Part shown: positions 11,288 to 21,893 of the stretch, one piece after another | Layout: every line of letters starts with the position of its first letter | Position numbering within the stretch: position 1 is the stretch's first letter | NCBI GenBank assembly: GCA_030340625.1 | Contig: JAOPHQ010002323.1 | Coordinates: 62,001-126,000, forward strand | Direction of reading: 5' to 3' | Source: Merluccius polli | Taxonomy: Eukaryota > Chordata > Actinopteri > Gadiformes > Merlucciidae | Length of the DNA: 64,000 bases | Notes under the pieces: model-generated | The model's input: only the letters and a program-made list of their open reading frames with translations | Databases searched by the model: none | What the model was told of the DNA's origin: nothing | Made by a program: the position numbers and the translations under genes

Positions 11288-11764
11288 CCATTTACTGCAC
11301 ACCGACTGCAGTGTGGATGATAATAAAACAGCGGTCAGAGCTGGCGTGTGTGTCCGTTGGGGGCTGCTCTATTCGGACACATTACTATGAAGCCCCGGTG
11401 ACGGTGTGGGAGTGCGGATGATAATAAAACAGCGGTAACAGCAAGTGTGTGTGTCCGAGAGGGCTGCTCTATTCGGACACATTACTATGAAGCCCCGGTG
11501 ATGGTCTGGATGTGTTGGATGATAATAAAACAGCGGTAACAGCATGTGTGTGTGTCCGAGAGGGCTGCTCTATTCGGACACATTACTATGAAGCCCCGGT
11601 GATGGTCTGGATGTGTTGGATGATAATAAAACAGCGGTAACATCATGTGTGTGTGTCCGAGAGTGCTGCTCTATTCGGACACATTACTATGAAGCCCCGG
11701 TGATGGTCTGGAAGTGTGGATGCTAATAAAACAGCGGTAACAGCATGTGTGTGTGTCCGAGAGG
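11288..11764. repeat. 101-bp tandem repeat array, left part
   Basis: AAGCCCCGGTGA recurs at 11390, 11490, 11591 and 11692, a period of 100-101 bp. The unit contains GATGATAATAAAACAGCGGT, then a GTGTGTGTCCGAGAGG stretch, then CTATTCGGACACATTACTAT. The array is cut at 11764 by the hAT insertion and resumes at 17332. Confidence 0.9.
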
Positions 11765-11944
11765 CAGGGACGGGCTGGCCATAGGGAGGTTCGGGAGGAT
11801 TCCCGAACGGCCGGTCTGTTCCAGGCGGGGCCGGCCGGTGGTCGTAACTGTTTTGTTTTTGTTTTTTTTAATGTAAAATCCAGCCGCGATTGACCGCAGC
11901 AGCCTGCCCTCGCAGCCGCAGGTAGCAGAGTGGAACGTCAGACT

Positions 11945-11975
<31 letters not shown>

Positions 11976-12741
11976 ACGAGCGGCCCCCGCCCCTCTCAAT
12001 TTGAGCTGATCCTTGCTTCTATTGAAATGTGATTGGCTCAGCCGCTCAGTCAGTCGGACAGTTGTTTTCCTGTTAAAAAAAAAAAAAGCAAGGAAGGAAG
12101 AGGAGCTGGATAGTGACCATGGTGAAAAGAAAAAAGCCAGGAGAGATGGGTGGAGCAGAGAAAGTTAGGATAAAAAAGAAAAGGATGTTAATACAGGATG
12201 CAGCCAAATGCGCCAAACTGACAGATCTGTTCTGTCGTGGTGGGACCAAGGTCAGCCCGGCCGGTGACGACACGGGTCCGAGCAGCACGGCCACAGCAGG
12301 TTAACAAACACTGCCTACACAGCGCTATCATTCCAGACTTGTCAATATAGACCACAGATGCTTTGGATGTATTGCTTAGCCTCGTCAAACCGAAAGTGTG
12401 AGATGCACGCACAATACAGACGCTGATCGTCTGTATTGTGCGTGCATTCGGGGGACAGCGTGATCAGTGTGATCAGCGACGATCAGCGTCTGCTAGGAAG
12501 CACCAATCCTAGCATGCCAAAATGACGGGGAGAAACTAGGGATGTCCCGATCCCCGGATCGGTTCGGGCCCGATACAGGGTTTTTAAGGTCAATCGGGAT
12601 CGGCCGATCTAATTCAATTTCATGGCCGATCCATATTTTATATTATATATATTCCATTGTTACGTTTGTTTGTCGCTGCTGTCCTATACACGAATCCGGC
12701 GAAACTACCGGAAGTAAGCGGGCGCCATAACTACTCTTATA

Positions 12742-12933
12742 ATGTCGAGTGGGAAAACATGTTCCGTTTTGAATTGTTTCAATAGCAGCAATAACATTTC
12801 CATTTGGAAGAAAAAACAATGTGTGATACACAAAATCCCCCAGAGAGCCCTCCCGGACACACACGCTAGCTTTTACCGCTGTTTTGTTTTTATTAATCCG
12901 CACTTCCAGAACGTCACCGGGGCTTCAGAGTAA
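12742..12933 (+). pseudogene. THAP/C2CH-like fragment inside intron 1 of hAT copy 1
   Basis: A 63-codon frame starts MSSGKTCSVLNCFNSSNN followed by WKKKQCVIHK. The cysteine spacing resembles the first half of the C2CH THAP-like fingers carried by fish DNA transposons. The rest of a THAP domain is missing, replaced by satellite sequence. An identical frame exists in copy 2 at 50571-50762, so the fragment entered before the two copies separated. Function is doubtful. Confidence 0.35.
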
Positions 12934-13000
12934 TGTGTCCGAGGAGAGCAGCCCTCTCCCGGACATACACGCTAGCTTTTTACCGCTGTTTTAATTTTTT
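12854..13000 (-). repeat. Inverted piece of the 101-bp satellite inside hAT copy 1
   Basis: The sequence with TTACCGCTGTTTT, CCGTCACCGGGGCTTC-like GTCACCGGGGCTTC, AGTAATGTGTCCGAGGAGAG and GCAGCCCTCTC is the reverse complement of about 1.4 units of the array that flanks this transposon. The same piece is at about 50683-50830 in copy 2. Confidence 0.8.
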
Positions 13001-16000
13001 TTAAAGCTTCTAACAAGCATTGCCACCCAAACGAAACATAGTGTAATCCCCAAGCAATTATATGGCCATGTCCACTTTAGTGCTTCTGCTACTTTGACCA
13101 CTTCAACCAAACCACACAAACGAGGTAGCATGTGAAAGCAGAGACTCCGCTGATTACAAAGATATGTGTATCTATATGTGTAAAACTCGGCGAGCTAGCC
13201 CCCAAAGAGTAGCAAAAAAACGCGAAAAACGCTCCTAATGTCTACTCCTATGTATCTGCTTTAGTTTGAAATTAATCACGAAGGTCCTGGTTTTTGCATA
13301 AAGACAAAGGGGCTTTGAAAGTGAAGTGTGAACTCTTGGTGCGATATACTATCTTTGGCTTTACTTCACTCTGGATCGTCATTGGTGTGCCAAAGGTGAA
13401 TGTGGTACCAATAGATTCCCCTGACTCTGACTGGTCGGTGGAGGTGTCAATCATCAAAATCCACCAATCGGTTGCCAAGATATCGGTCTGCTAATGCCTC
13501 AGTGAGTTTCTACCCAAGCCGTGCGCGGTGCGCCCCCTTGTGTAAACGGAGGGGAATTTTCAAAATGAATCAAAAACAGTTGTATTTGGATGGAATGAAT
13601 AACCATAGTGATAAATCAGTGAAATATGATTAGTTTTCCAGTCTGGTACCTGAAAAGGGTCAAATTGCACATATCCTATGATTTAAAGGGTGTTTTTCAC
13701 TCTTAAGTGATTTTTTTTAGGCGAAAGTAAAAAATGAAATTTTTCTTCAGTGTTCCAAGTGAATTTACTTTGACACAGTAACACATATCTTTATTCTGAC
13801 ACTTCTGTAGTAATCTCACATGTCTTAGCTTTCTTTTGAGACCAACATTATGCACACAGCCCTTGTAGTTGTGAACATTTACTCAATTTATTTTGGGTAG
13901 GTCATTTCGGACATGAATTTATTTATTTATTTCTAACACTGAATTATTTGCAAAAGTGCTATAAATGTTATCATTGTTGCTGTTATTGTTAGACAATACA
14001 GATAATGCCAGTCATGAGAGTGAGGAGGAGAGAGGGACAGATGAGGAGGGACAGGAGAAGGATGAGGAGGTGGAGGAGGAGGTGGAGGAGAAGGAGGAGG
14101 AGGAGGAGGAGGAGGAGGAGGAGGAGGAGAGTAGATCAAGAACCAAAAGAACAGTGCCAGGTACAGGTGCAGTGTGAAGGACTGGGTTGGCAATAAGTCT
14201 TTGCATAGAATTATTTTAAGATGTTATATGTTAATGTTGCAACTCCAGGCACACAGTAACAACAAGCTTATCCACCACTTATGTCAGTGGCTTTCTGAAT
14301 TAGATATGTTTTCTTTCCCATGTTAATGACTTATTGCTAATCTTCATTATTACTGATGTTCTTTTCATGCAGCACAAGATGCACAGGAAAAGGCAGGGCC
14401 AAGCACAGGGGAAACAGAGCCAGGGATGCAATCAGTTGAAGATGAGGGTTTTGATTTTTATGCACGCCCTGCCTCCAAAGATTTAGATCTATTTTTTTCT
14501 TACCATCCTCAACAACCCCCAAGACAAGGGATGTGTATCTATCAAACAAAAGATGGTATTAAGAGAAAGTGGCTTTCCTACTGTGAGAAAGAAAACTCAC
14601 TGTACTGCACAGTATGTTTGGCATATGCAAAGCCATCTGCAAGTCATAGTGCATTTGTTAAAGGTGGAATGAAAGCGTGGAAGCATGTACATCAACGGAT
14701 AGAGGAACATGAAAAATACAAAGTGCATCGAGATAGTGCTGAAGCATATTTCATGAAGGCCACCCAAGCAGACATAGCAAATCTACTTGGAGGAAAACAA
14801 ATGTCGCTCCATCGTGAACAGGTCAGAAAAAAACGTGAGGTCATGAGCCGTATCGTTGAGGTGATAAAGTTCATAGGAAAATGTGGTCTTAGCTACAGGG
14901 GCACTAATTTTGAGGCTGCATACACTTGGGAAAACATGGCTCTTAACCATGGACACTTCTTGGAAATGATCCTGCTGTTGAGCAAATTTGATGTTTCTCT
15001 CCAAGAACATGTTAGTGAATGTATAAAGAAAAGCAAGAGTCTAAAAGAAACTGGGGCTAAAGGAAGAGGATCTCTCATTACACTGCTCTCTAACACATCA
15101 GTCAACAAAGTAATTGACATCATTAGCCACTTGATCAAAGAAAACATTTCAAGGGAAGTAAGGGAGGCCGGAATGTTTTCTGTGCAGATTGACACAACGC
15201 AGGATGTTACCTCCACAGACCAGTGTGCTGTTGTCCTCAGGTATGTGACTGACATGGTCCATGTCAGTGCTCATTGGTGTCGTTTCATGTGAGTCATCAA
15301 CAGGAGAGTATTTTGTTCAACTACTCAAGGCAACTCTGGCAAAGGTCGATATTGATATTCGGAACTGTGTTGGTAACTCCACAGATGGAGCAGCAAACAT
15401 GCAGGGCCAGTATAAGGGGTTCTCCACTTTACTGTCGTCAGAGTCCCCAAACCAAGTGCACATCTGGTGCTATGCCCATGTGCTTAATCTGGTTCTGGGA
15501 GACACCACAGGTGTTGTGATAGAAAGTGCATCTCTTTTCTCCATTGTGAATGATGTTGCCGTATTTATCAAGGACTCATACAAGCGTATGAATATGTGGG
15601 AGAAAGTGAGCGATGACAGGCGTCACAGAAGGCTGTCCCCCATTGGGGAGACCAGGTGGTGGGCCAAGGACCAAGCCTTGAGTAAGATATTTGGCTGTTT
15701 TGGTAACCCAGACAATGCCTTGTTTGTTGATTTGATCCTAACATTGAAAAGGATAGTGGAAGATATGTCAATGAAAGCACATGTCAGAGCAAGAGCTAAG
15801 GGCTACATTGAGTCCCTCCTGAAGCATGAGACCATGCTTACAGCCCAGATATTCTTGAGGATCTTTGAGATCACCTCACCACTCTCCAGATACCTTCAGA
15901 CTAGCAACATGGACCTAATCACTGCTCATCGGCTTGTTTTGGGGGCCAAAGATAGCCTAAAAACATGCACCAGGGACATGGATGGTGTCACAAAAGCAGC

Positions 16001-17134
16001 AAATGTATTTGCTGAGTGGGCAAACAAGAAGCTGGAGGAGAGCGGATCCAAAGACATGGTGCAGGTGGATCTACCTGAAATAAAAATCAGAAAGAGAAAG
16101 ACCATGCCAGGTGAGGTAGCAGAGGAATGGCATGAGTTGAGTGCAGAGGATCAGTACAGGGTGAAGGTGCACAATATTATTTTGGACACAGTCACTGAGA
16201 GCATTCAGACTCGCTTTTCAGCAAATGGAGCTCTTTATGATGACTTTGCATGCCTTGACCCAAGACACTTTGGTACGCTAAGAGAAAGGGGGCTTCCATC
16301 TGAATCACTCCAACAGCTCAGTAAGTGCATCCTTAGGTTTGATGACAGAGCCACACCTGGACGGCTGAAGGCTGAGCTCTGTAGTCTTGCCAGCCACTGG
16401 GAGAGACTTAAGTTGCCCCATTTGGAGTCATACACTGTCTGGACTGCAGAAAAGACAGAAAATGAGGAAAACATAGAGCTGAAAAACACCAGCTGTACCT
16501 CATGTAAAAACTGTGCAATTTGTGTTTATCACATACTCTCCAAATACAACCTACTGACTGATGCCTATCATGTCATTGGACTGGGCTATAAGTTCCTGCT
16601 GACACTGTCTTTCAGTCAAGTGGCCTGTGAGAGAACTTTCTCTACACTCAAGTTTGTGAAGAACAGACTGAGGCGCAAACTGACACAGGAGCATCTTGAG
16701 GCATTTATGCTAATGTCAACAGAGCAAGAGACCCTGATGATTTTAGACAATGATGCAGTCATAGACAGAGTTGCAGAGAGCAGTGTATTGCTCAAACGCT
16801 TGCTGATGAAGTAAGTTGCAGAAGGTTAACATCTAAACAGGTCAGAAAGGTCCTCACACTGTTTAGATAATAAGGAGAGGAGGAAGGGAAGGAGAGGCAG
16901 GAGGAGGTGCTAGAGGAGGAGCAGAAGGAGGAAGAAGAGTAATAGGAGTAATAGGAAGAAATTGAGGAAGAAGTGGAGGAGAAGAAGGAGGAAGAGGATT
17001 AAATAGGGAGAGTAGGAAGAAGATGAAGAGGAGGAAGGGAAGGAGGAGGAAAAGAGGGAGGGATAGAAAGAGGAGAAAAGGAGGAGCAGCAGCAGCAGTT
17101 TGTATATACAGTAGATTGAACAAATACCTTTTCT

Positions 17135-17135
17135 C

Positions 17136-17187
<52 letters not shown>
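17135..17187. repeat. (CA)n microsatellite in hAT copy 1
   Basis: A long CA run near the 3' end of the element. In copy 2 the same tract (about 54747-54777) is shorter. Confidence 0.95.
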
Positions 17188-17189
<2 letters not shown>

Positions 17190-17331
17190 GTTTTGTTTGT
17201 TGAAAATAAAGTATTTGTGTTTAAATTAAATTACGGTTCTACTTGTGTCCTTCATGCGATCGGATAAAAGGCCTCTCCAAACCGAGCTCCCGGGCTGAAT
17301 TTCAACCCCAGCCCACCCCTGCCGAGAGGGC

Positions 17332-17575
17332 TGCTCTCCTCGGACACATTACTATGAAGCCCCGGTGATGGTCTGGAAGTGTGGATGACAATAAAACAGC
17401 GGTAACAGCAAGTGTGTGTGTCCGAGAGGTTTGCTCTATTCGGACACATTACTATGAAGCCCCGGTGACGGTGTGGGAGTGCGGATGATAATAAAACAGT
17501 GGTAACAGCATGTGTGTGTGTCCGAGAGGGCTGCTCTCCTCGGACACATTACTATGAAGCCCCGGTGACGGTGAT
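17332..17575. repeat. 101-bp tandem repeat array, right part
   Basis: This continues the 11288-11764 array after the hAT insertion, with about two and a half further units. CCGAGAGG at 17332-17339 duplicates 11757-11764 as the hAT target site. The last unit breaks off after GGTGACGGTGATGCAG. Confidence 0.9.
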
Positions 17576-17599
17576 GCAGTTGGTCAATATTATCAGGGA

Positions 17600-17680
17600 T
17601 CTATGCAAGGCAAGTGTATTTGTATAGCACACTTCATACACAGAGGCAATTCTATGTTCTTTACCTAAATAAAAGCAAAG
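17600..17680. repeat. SINE/LINE-tail-like fragment
   Basis: AAGGCAAGTGTATTTGTATAG followed by CACACTTCATACACAGAGGC matches, from memory, a dispersed fish retroposon tail. The boundaries are not clear. Confidence 0.3.
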
Positions 17681-18103
17681 AACAGTATGTAAAACACTTG
17701 TCGTGGTTGCTCCTTCTAGTAGACGCAGTGTTGTGTTGAGTAATCCGGGAACGGGGAATCTGGCAACCGCTACTCTGGGGGGGGAGGGGGAGGGAGTACC
17801 ACGCTGTACAGTATTTACAACGTGGTTGCAATAACAGTTTTGGCCAGAGAGGGCGCAATCCTACATATAGCTCCTTTAAGGAGAGCAAAACAAAATAAAT
17901 AAACAAATAGCCTAAATAATTAACATAATTCATAGCTGTGCACTTTCCCACAACTGATTGTGAATAAATTGCAAATGGTAGCAAACACTGGAATTATTAT
18001 AGAGTGCTGTGATTCATGTAGGCATGTCATGATTAATTTACACTAATTAATTTACAAATTTCAACTTATTTATTTGATTAAGGCTACCTAATCTGTTACT
18101 TAT

Positions 18104-18867
18104 TAGATTAGATTCAACTTTATTGTCATTGCTCAGAGTACACGTACAGATGCTAAACTGCATTTTGTTGTCTCTGTACTTGTACAATGAATGAATTTAA
18201 ATGCTATATAAATGAAGGCTAGTCACCTCTCAAATAAAGTTGTGAGTATACAATACAAACAAAATCTGAATCTATAAATAAATAATGTTGATAAACTTGA
18301 TAAACATAATATAAAAAAACATTCACCAACAATAACAATGATTTGACTACTCAATGCAGAGAATGTAGGTAGTAGTCAAATTGAAGAGGGGATGAACGAG
18401 TTGAAATAGCAGTTAGCTTTACAAGCAGGTAAAACATAACGACGCTCTGATGGCAACAGAGAAAATTCACTTGAATTCAAGTCCCTTTGTTTCACTCCGG
18501 TGATGTTAGAACAGATTTTAACAATACTGTTCAGGCTGTTTCTGTCTTTTACTGTGAGGCTGTGAAACCAGCAGATAAAAGAAAAGCTCAGGAGACTCTC
18601 AATAAAAGATTGATAAAAATGGCAGAGGATGACGGGACTAACAGAAAAGGAATTTAGTTTGCGGAGAAGGTGAATTCTCTGTTTTCCCCCGCTCCACAAT
18701 AGCCTCATTGTTCACATCAAACTTAAGATCGAAAATAGTACCAAAATGTGTATGATGTAACTATTACATCTAACACACTTTCGTTATGTATGATACATTC
18801 TTCAGCTGCATCTCTGTTGCGTCTAAAATCAATAATCAGTTCCTTGGTTTTAGATACATTTAAGTCC
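18104..18867 (-). pseudogene. L2/Rex-like LINE ORF2 3' fragment
   Basis: On the minus strand the segment starts with a reverse transcriptase piece (DLNVSKTKELIIDFRRNRD, about 18867-18810). It continues to a C-terminal region with RIHLLRKLNSFSV, FYQSFIESLLSF and LNSIVKICSNITGV (18376-18708), a layout typical of fish L2/Rex1-type LINE C-termini. It ends in the 3' tail whose plus-strand form is AGATTAGATTCAACTTTATTG. It is 5'-truncated, as LINE copies usually are, and the upstream end abuts a Harbinger terminus. Several frame breaks are present. Confidence 0.75.
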
Positions 18868-19077
18868 AGGGGTCCGTTTCACAAAGCAGGTTCAACAACC
18901 TCTGAGTCTAATCCTAAACGCTGAGTTGATCTACTCTGAAATAGAAAACTCTGGGTTTTCGGTTCCAGAACAGCGGATTTGAGTTAATTTAATCAACTCA
19001 GAGTAGTTTCACCTAGGGTTAAGCGCGTGCACCTATAAAAAGCCAGCATCAATGGAGCCCCGATTCGACGAGTCACC

Positions 19078-19347
19078 ATGGCAACGGGGAAGAGGAGGTC
19101 TACGTTTTTCACCAACCTCCAATTGGAAATCCTAATGTGCTCATATGGCGAGTTTCAACACGTTTTTAGAAAGAAGTGCAACACTGCTGCGTAAGTTTAA
19201 ATGTAGTCCTTTGCAATCACAATAATATTACAGGGGAAAACTGCTTGAATGGTAACTATTCATTTATTTCATTTAGGTGCAATCCCGCGGGGGAGAAGCG
19301 CACTTGGCAGCAGCTTAAGATGACATATAAAAACATTGTTCAAACAG
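19078..19347 (+). pseudogene. Harbinger Myb/SANT-like accessory protein, decayed, spliced
   Basis: The first exon, 19078-19190, begins MATGKRRSTFFTNLQLEIL and contains the CNTAA segment expected in fish Harbinger Myb-like proteins. It is followed by a donor GTAAGT. A later exon at 19277-19347 encodes CNPAGEKRTWQQLKMTYKN, again family-typical, after an acceptor TTTAG. The middle of the domain (AWQKIADRVN-like part) is missing, and the downstream donor appears mutated (CAGATAAG). This protein class helps Harbinger transposases enter the nucleus and bind the TIRs. Only a fossil remains here. Confidence 0.6.
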
Positions 19348-19731
19348 ATAAGACCTCGGCATGATCATTTTGATCATGTTTTACACTGTAAAGTAAATAT
19401 TAATTGGCTATTTGACTGTATACAGTTGTCTTGCTCAAGTGCTCTGCATCTCCGACATTGTACAAAAAACGTCCATTTGCAAAGAAACACAGTGCAACAC
19501 ACAATATCTGCTGGGATGTGAGAGCATGACTATGGTTGGTAATGTTGCAAATGTAAGGACGGATTAGGTTGTGTATCTAAATGATGGACTGTGACGTGAA
19601 ACGGTACCGCTGAAAAAGATAATTGTCTGGAAAGGCTACATCTATGCGCGGTCTGATAACCCTCTCCCGACGAATATTTAATTCTCTGCGCAGTAATGCT
19701 GCACCGTCATCCACGGGATCGTTGTCAAAAG

Positions 19732-19966
19732 CAGTGCTCGAAGTGGGCCGGTAGCCTACTCAGCGGTACGCAGTACCGGCACTTCTACATTTTACCCTTT
19801 AGTGTACCGGCACTTTTTCTTGCGTACCGGCACTTGTCACAGGCTGCCGGTACTCTACTTTGCCCTAACCAGGGGCGGATCTACCGGAGTGGCACCCCCC
19901 CCCCCCCCGTCGTTTATATGTGAATAAGGGAGTACCGGCACTTATTTTTTTCCACTTCGAGCACTG
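19732..19966. mobile_element. hAT MITE, 235 bp, complete with TSD
   Basis: Perfect terminal repeats CAGTGCTCGAAGTGG and its inverse CCACTTCGAGCACTG are flanked by a perfect 8-bp duplication GTCAAAAG (19724-19731 and 19967-19974). It is internally rich in ACCGGCACTT repeats and has a C-run near 19896. It inserted into the Harbinger remnant. Confidence 0.92.
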
Positions 19967-20597
19967 GTCAAAAGGACATGCCATGTTCGTGAAAAAAGTC
20001 GCCTCCTACTGTGCCTAATGGACTTCTGAAATAGCCTACTGACTCTGATTTTTTTTAATGATTTTTGACAGACGGCTACGCCAAAACTCGCCTGCTGACT
20101 GAATGAATGAAAGAGGACATCAAATGGCGTGTGTGGCTGAAAGAGGGCGGAGACAGAGAGAAACTCTAGGTCCATTGTGAAAAACCTGGGGTTTACGAAT
20201 GTACGGATGTACGAAGACTTGCGTGGATTTCCTACTGAAACTTGGCGTAAGCCAAAACCCAGAAACTGTCGTACGCACATATAAATTCAGATGTATCAAA
20301 GTGTGCATACACATGGCATCCAAGCATGTTTCTTTTGTACATCCCGATCAACGTGGAATTGAGCGCACATGCAAATGTGGCAAACTCCTCACTGTCCACG
20401 CCCCCATTTAAATATGCAAATCTATGTAAATAGGCCCTGGACCTGAGATTTACCTCTACCTTTACCCCCGATCAGATAAAACAAGCAAGTGTGGCACAGA
20501 GGATATTTATATATTATTGCCACTTACTTAAATGTGTTATTTTATATGTATGGAATTTTTTAAAACATTTTTACAGACACCCCCATTCAATTTTAAG

Positions 20598-20644
<47 letters not shown>
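20598..20644. repeat. (ATT)n microsatellite
   Basis: About 15 uninterrupted ATT units just upstream of the Myb-gene promoter. Confidence 0.95.
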
Positions 20645-20645
<1 letters not shown>

Positions 20646-20673
20646 GTATTAAAGGCACGAGACCACCCGCGGC

Positions 20674-20680
20674 TATATAA
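20674..20680 (+). promoter_or_regulatory. TATA box of the Myb-like gene
   Basis: TATATAA in GGCTATATAAACTCTGG lies about 175 bp upstream of the ATG at 20851, a plausible core promoter for the accessory gene. Confidence 0.5.
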
Positions 20681-20850
20681 ACTCTGGGCTGCGCTGCGTT
20701 CTTCAGTCGGCAGTTAACCGGGACCAGTAAAGCCACTGAAGACCAGCCGACTCACTTGTCTTTTTGTTTAATTTATTTGTTCAGAATAACATCTTTTCTA
20801 AAATATGCCAACCCTTGAGTCAGCTTGCACTCTATGGGTGTAACACAAGC

Positions 20851-21110
20851 ATGAACAAAGGAAAGAAAAGACATTTCACAGAGTCCGAGTTGGAGATTGT
20901 GGTGAATGACGTGGAGCCGCGGAGGGAGATTCTCTCTGGTCCCCCGTCAGCAGGGATCAATATGAAGAGAACAATAAATGAGTGGGAGCGTGTGTGTGAG
21001 GCTGTAAATGCCGTGGTGTCCGAGCAGCGCACACACACAAGTGAAGAAGAAGTGGTCGGATCTGAAGGTGGAGGTGAAGCGGAGGGTTTCTGCCCACCGA
21101 TTACTATGCG
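20851..21110 (+). pseudogene. Myb/SANT-like DNA-binding accessory protein, frameshifted
   Basis: The ATG at 20851 gives MNKGKKRHFTESELEIVVND, then a SANT-like helix with EWERVCEAVNAVVSEQRT. The third helix, KKKWSDLKVEVKRRVSAHR, is recognisable but lies in another frame from about 21040, so one indel breaks the gene. The arrangement matches fish Harbinger Myb-like/NAIF1-like proteins that assist the transposase. The family is recognised from motif pattern only. Confidence 0.65.
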
Positions 21111-21699
21111 TCACTTTCATGCCACACACTTGAAAGACCACTAGGTGGCGCTGTTTTTGAGCAAATTCCGTAACGCTTATAACTCCTGCATACTTTGTCG
21201 CACATTCGAAATCAGCTTATGGGCCATCATTCATCATTCATCATCAAAGTCATCGTTTGCAAGTAAATCCTCGCGTTCCCTAAATACTCGCTCACGTCAG
21301 ATTGCACCATTTGCAAGGTCCTCTAACAGCGCTAACGCTGCCATCGGTAATACCATTTTCTTCATCACATTGCGCATGCTTTTATATCCACCCATATAAT
21401 TGCAAACACGGTGGGTGTGTTAGTTGTTCATCAGTTTGTCTCTGACGTGCACATCACTCTGATGACTAATTGTTTTTGACATTATTAACAGTTTCCCAGC
21501 GTCACCTCTAAGTGTCGCCAAAGGAACAATAGCTGTAGAAACGTGCGTACGCCAGCCATGAAGTTGACGTGAGGCACCGCACATGTCCACGGTCATTTCA
21601 CGTTTCATACATCTGAACGTGAGCGTGGAACGCCATTTTTTTTTGCGTACGCCACGTTTTTGTGCGTACGCAACCTTCGTACATGAGGCCATAGACATA

Positions 21700-21890
21700 T
21701 ATACATAGACGCCTCATGACGTGCTGGAACGTAACCCAGCGTCGCCGCCATATTGGTTGGGTCTCCTCACTCTAGTCTAGCATAGGAGTCAACGGGAGAG
21801 CAAGCTATGCCAGTATTTTGTGCAGTTTACGGCGCAGTATTGACACCAGATCGCGTGGGATTACCTTTCACAATTAAGATTGAACAATAA
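21700..21890 (+). pseudogene. Short THAP-like transposon 5' end (tentative)
   Basis: The ATG at 21806 begins MPVFCAVYG, similar to the start of fish THAP-domain transposase exons, but reads only 27 codons to a stop. The upstream sequence CGTCGCCGCCATATTGG resembles a transposon leader. Low confidence. Confidence 0.25.
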
Positions 21891-21893
21891 TTC

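Larger units (their letters stand above)
12119..16814 (+). pseudogene. hAT transposase (ZMYM1-like, DUF4371), three exons, frameshifted
   Basis: Exon 1 is 12119-12299, with ATG in an ACCATGG context and a basic MVKRKKPGEMGG start. Exon 2 is 13993-14160, acidic, largely polyglutamate from AGG repeats. Exon 3 is 14373-16814. The junctions use GT/AG and are phase 1 to phase 1 throughout, so the model is self-consistent. Exon 3 carries a TTF-type zinc finger region (WLSYCEKENSLYCTVCLAYA), the DUF4371 catalytic core (VQIDTTQD, NSTDGAANMQG, WCYAHVLNLV) and the C-terminal hAT dimerisation motif (CERTFSTLKFVKNRL). A small insertion at about 15255-15265 shifts the frame relative to copy 2, splitting exon 3 into 288- and 517-codon parts. 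Non-functional as it stands. Confidence 0.88.
11765..17331 (+). mobile_element. hAT transposon copy 1 (ZMYM1-like), complete ends and TSD
   Basis: The left terminus is CAGGGACGGGCTGGCC and the right terminus AACCCCAGCCCACCCCTG. The flanking 8-bp duplications CCGAGAGG (11757-11764 and 17332-17339) are perfect, diagnostic of hAT. Total length is 5567 bp. It is nearly identical to copy 2 at 49603-54911 but has a long G-run at about 11945-11974, a full acidic exon and a longer CA tract. It carries a three-exon transposase gene that is frameshifted. Internal passengers include a THAP-like fragment and a piece of the 101-bp satellite. Confidence 0.93.
10683..17879. mobile_element. TTAA-flanked TIR element carrying a satellite array and hAT copy 1
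   Basis: TTAA occurs at 10683-10686 followed by AGGAGCTATATGTAAGA. At the far end, CTACATATAGCTCCT is followed by TTAA (17876-17879), so the ends are inverted copies with TTAA outside, as in Kolobok or piggyBac elements. Subterminal GGGTTGCCAGAT at about 10936 also has an inverted partner near 17745. The middle is a 101-bp tandem array (11290-11764 and 17332-17575) split by a 5.6-kb hAT element. Without the hAT the element would be about 1.6 kb and non-coding. The superfamily is inferred from the TSD sequence. Confidence 0.55.
18869..20180 (+). mobile_element. Harbinger-type element remnant, one TIR preserved
   Basis: The left terminus GGGGTCCGTTTCACAAAGC followed by AGGTTCAACAACC matches a common fish PIF/Harbinger terminal repeat. 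A TATA-like CCTATAAAAAG lies near 19032, and a decayed Myb-like gene begins at 19078. CATCCACGGGATCG near 19709 also resembles a Harbinger interior. The right terminus was not found, and a 235-bp hAT MITE has inserted at 19732. Confidence 0.6.
20200..21690 (+). mobile_element. Harbinger/ISL2EU-like element with Myb gene
   Basis: The right end, read inverted, is GGCCTCATGTACGAAGGTTG followed by CGTACGCACAAAAACG. A diverged counterpart (GTACGAAGACTTGCG and GGCGTAAGCC) lies at about 20208-20255. The element contains a TATA promoter (20674) and a Myb-like ORF. No transposase is left, so this is a deletion derivative. The superfamily is inferred from termini and the accessory gene. Confidence 0.5.

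Noticed and set aside
11288..11764. Regular 101-bp repeats as a CRISPR-like array
   Set aside because: Whole units are repeated with no unique spacers, in a eukaryotic transposon context; this is a satellite.
13294..13494. 66-codon frames on both strands in hAT intron 1 (also near 51101-51307)
   Set aside because: Conserved between the two copies only because the copies are recent; no domain and no splice role.
13933..14193. Proline- or serine-rich open frames on the minus strand
   Set aside because: They are antisense read-outs of the AGG microsatellite in the acidic exon of hAT copy 1.
16863..17185. Leu/Ser/Pro-rich and CVCV open frames on the minus strand (also 54473-54775)
   Set aside because: Low-complexity products of GA-rich and CA microsatellites at the 3' end of the hAT element.
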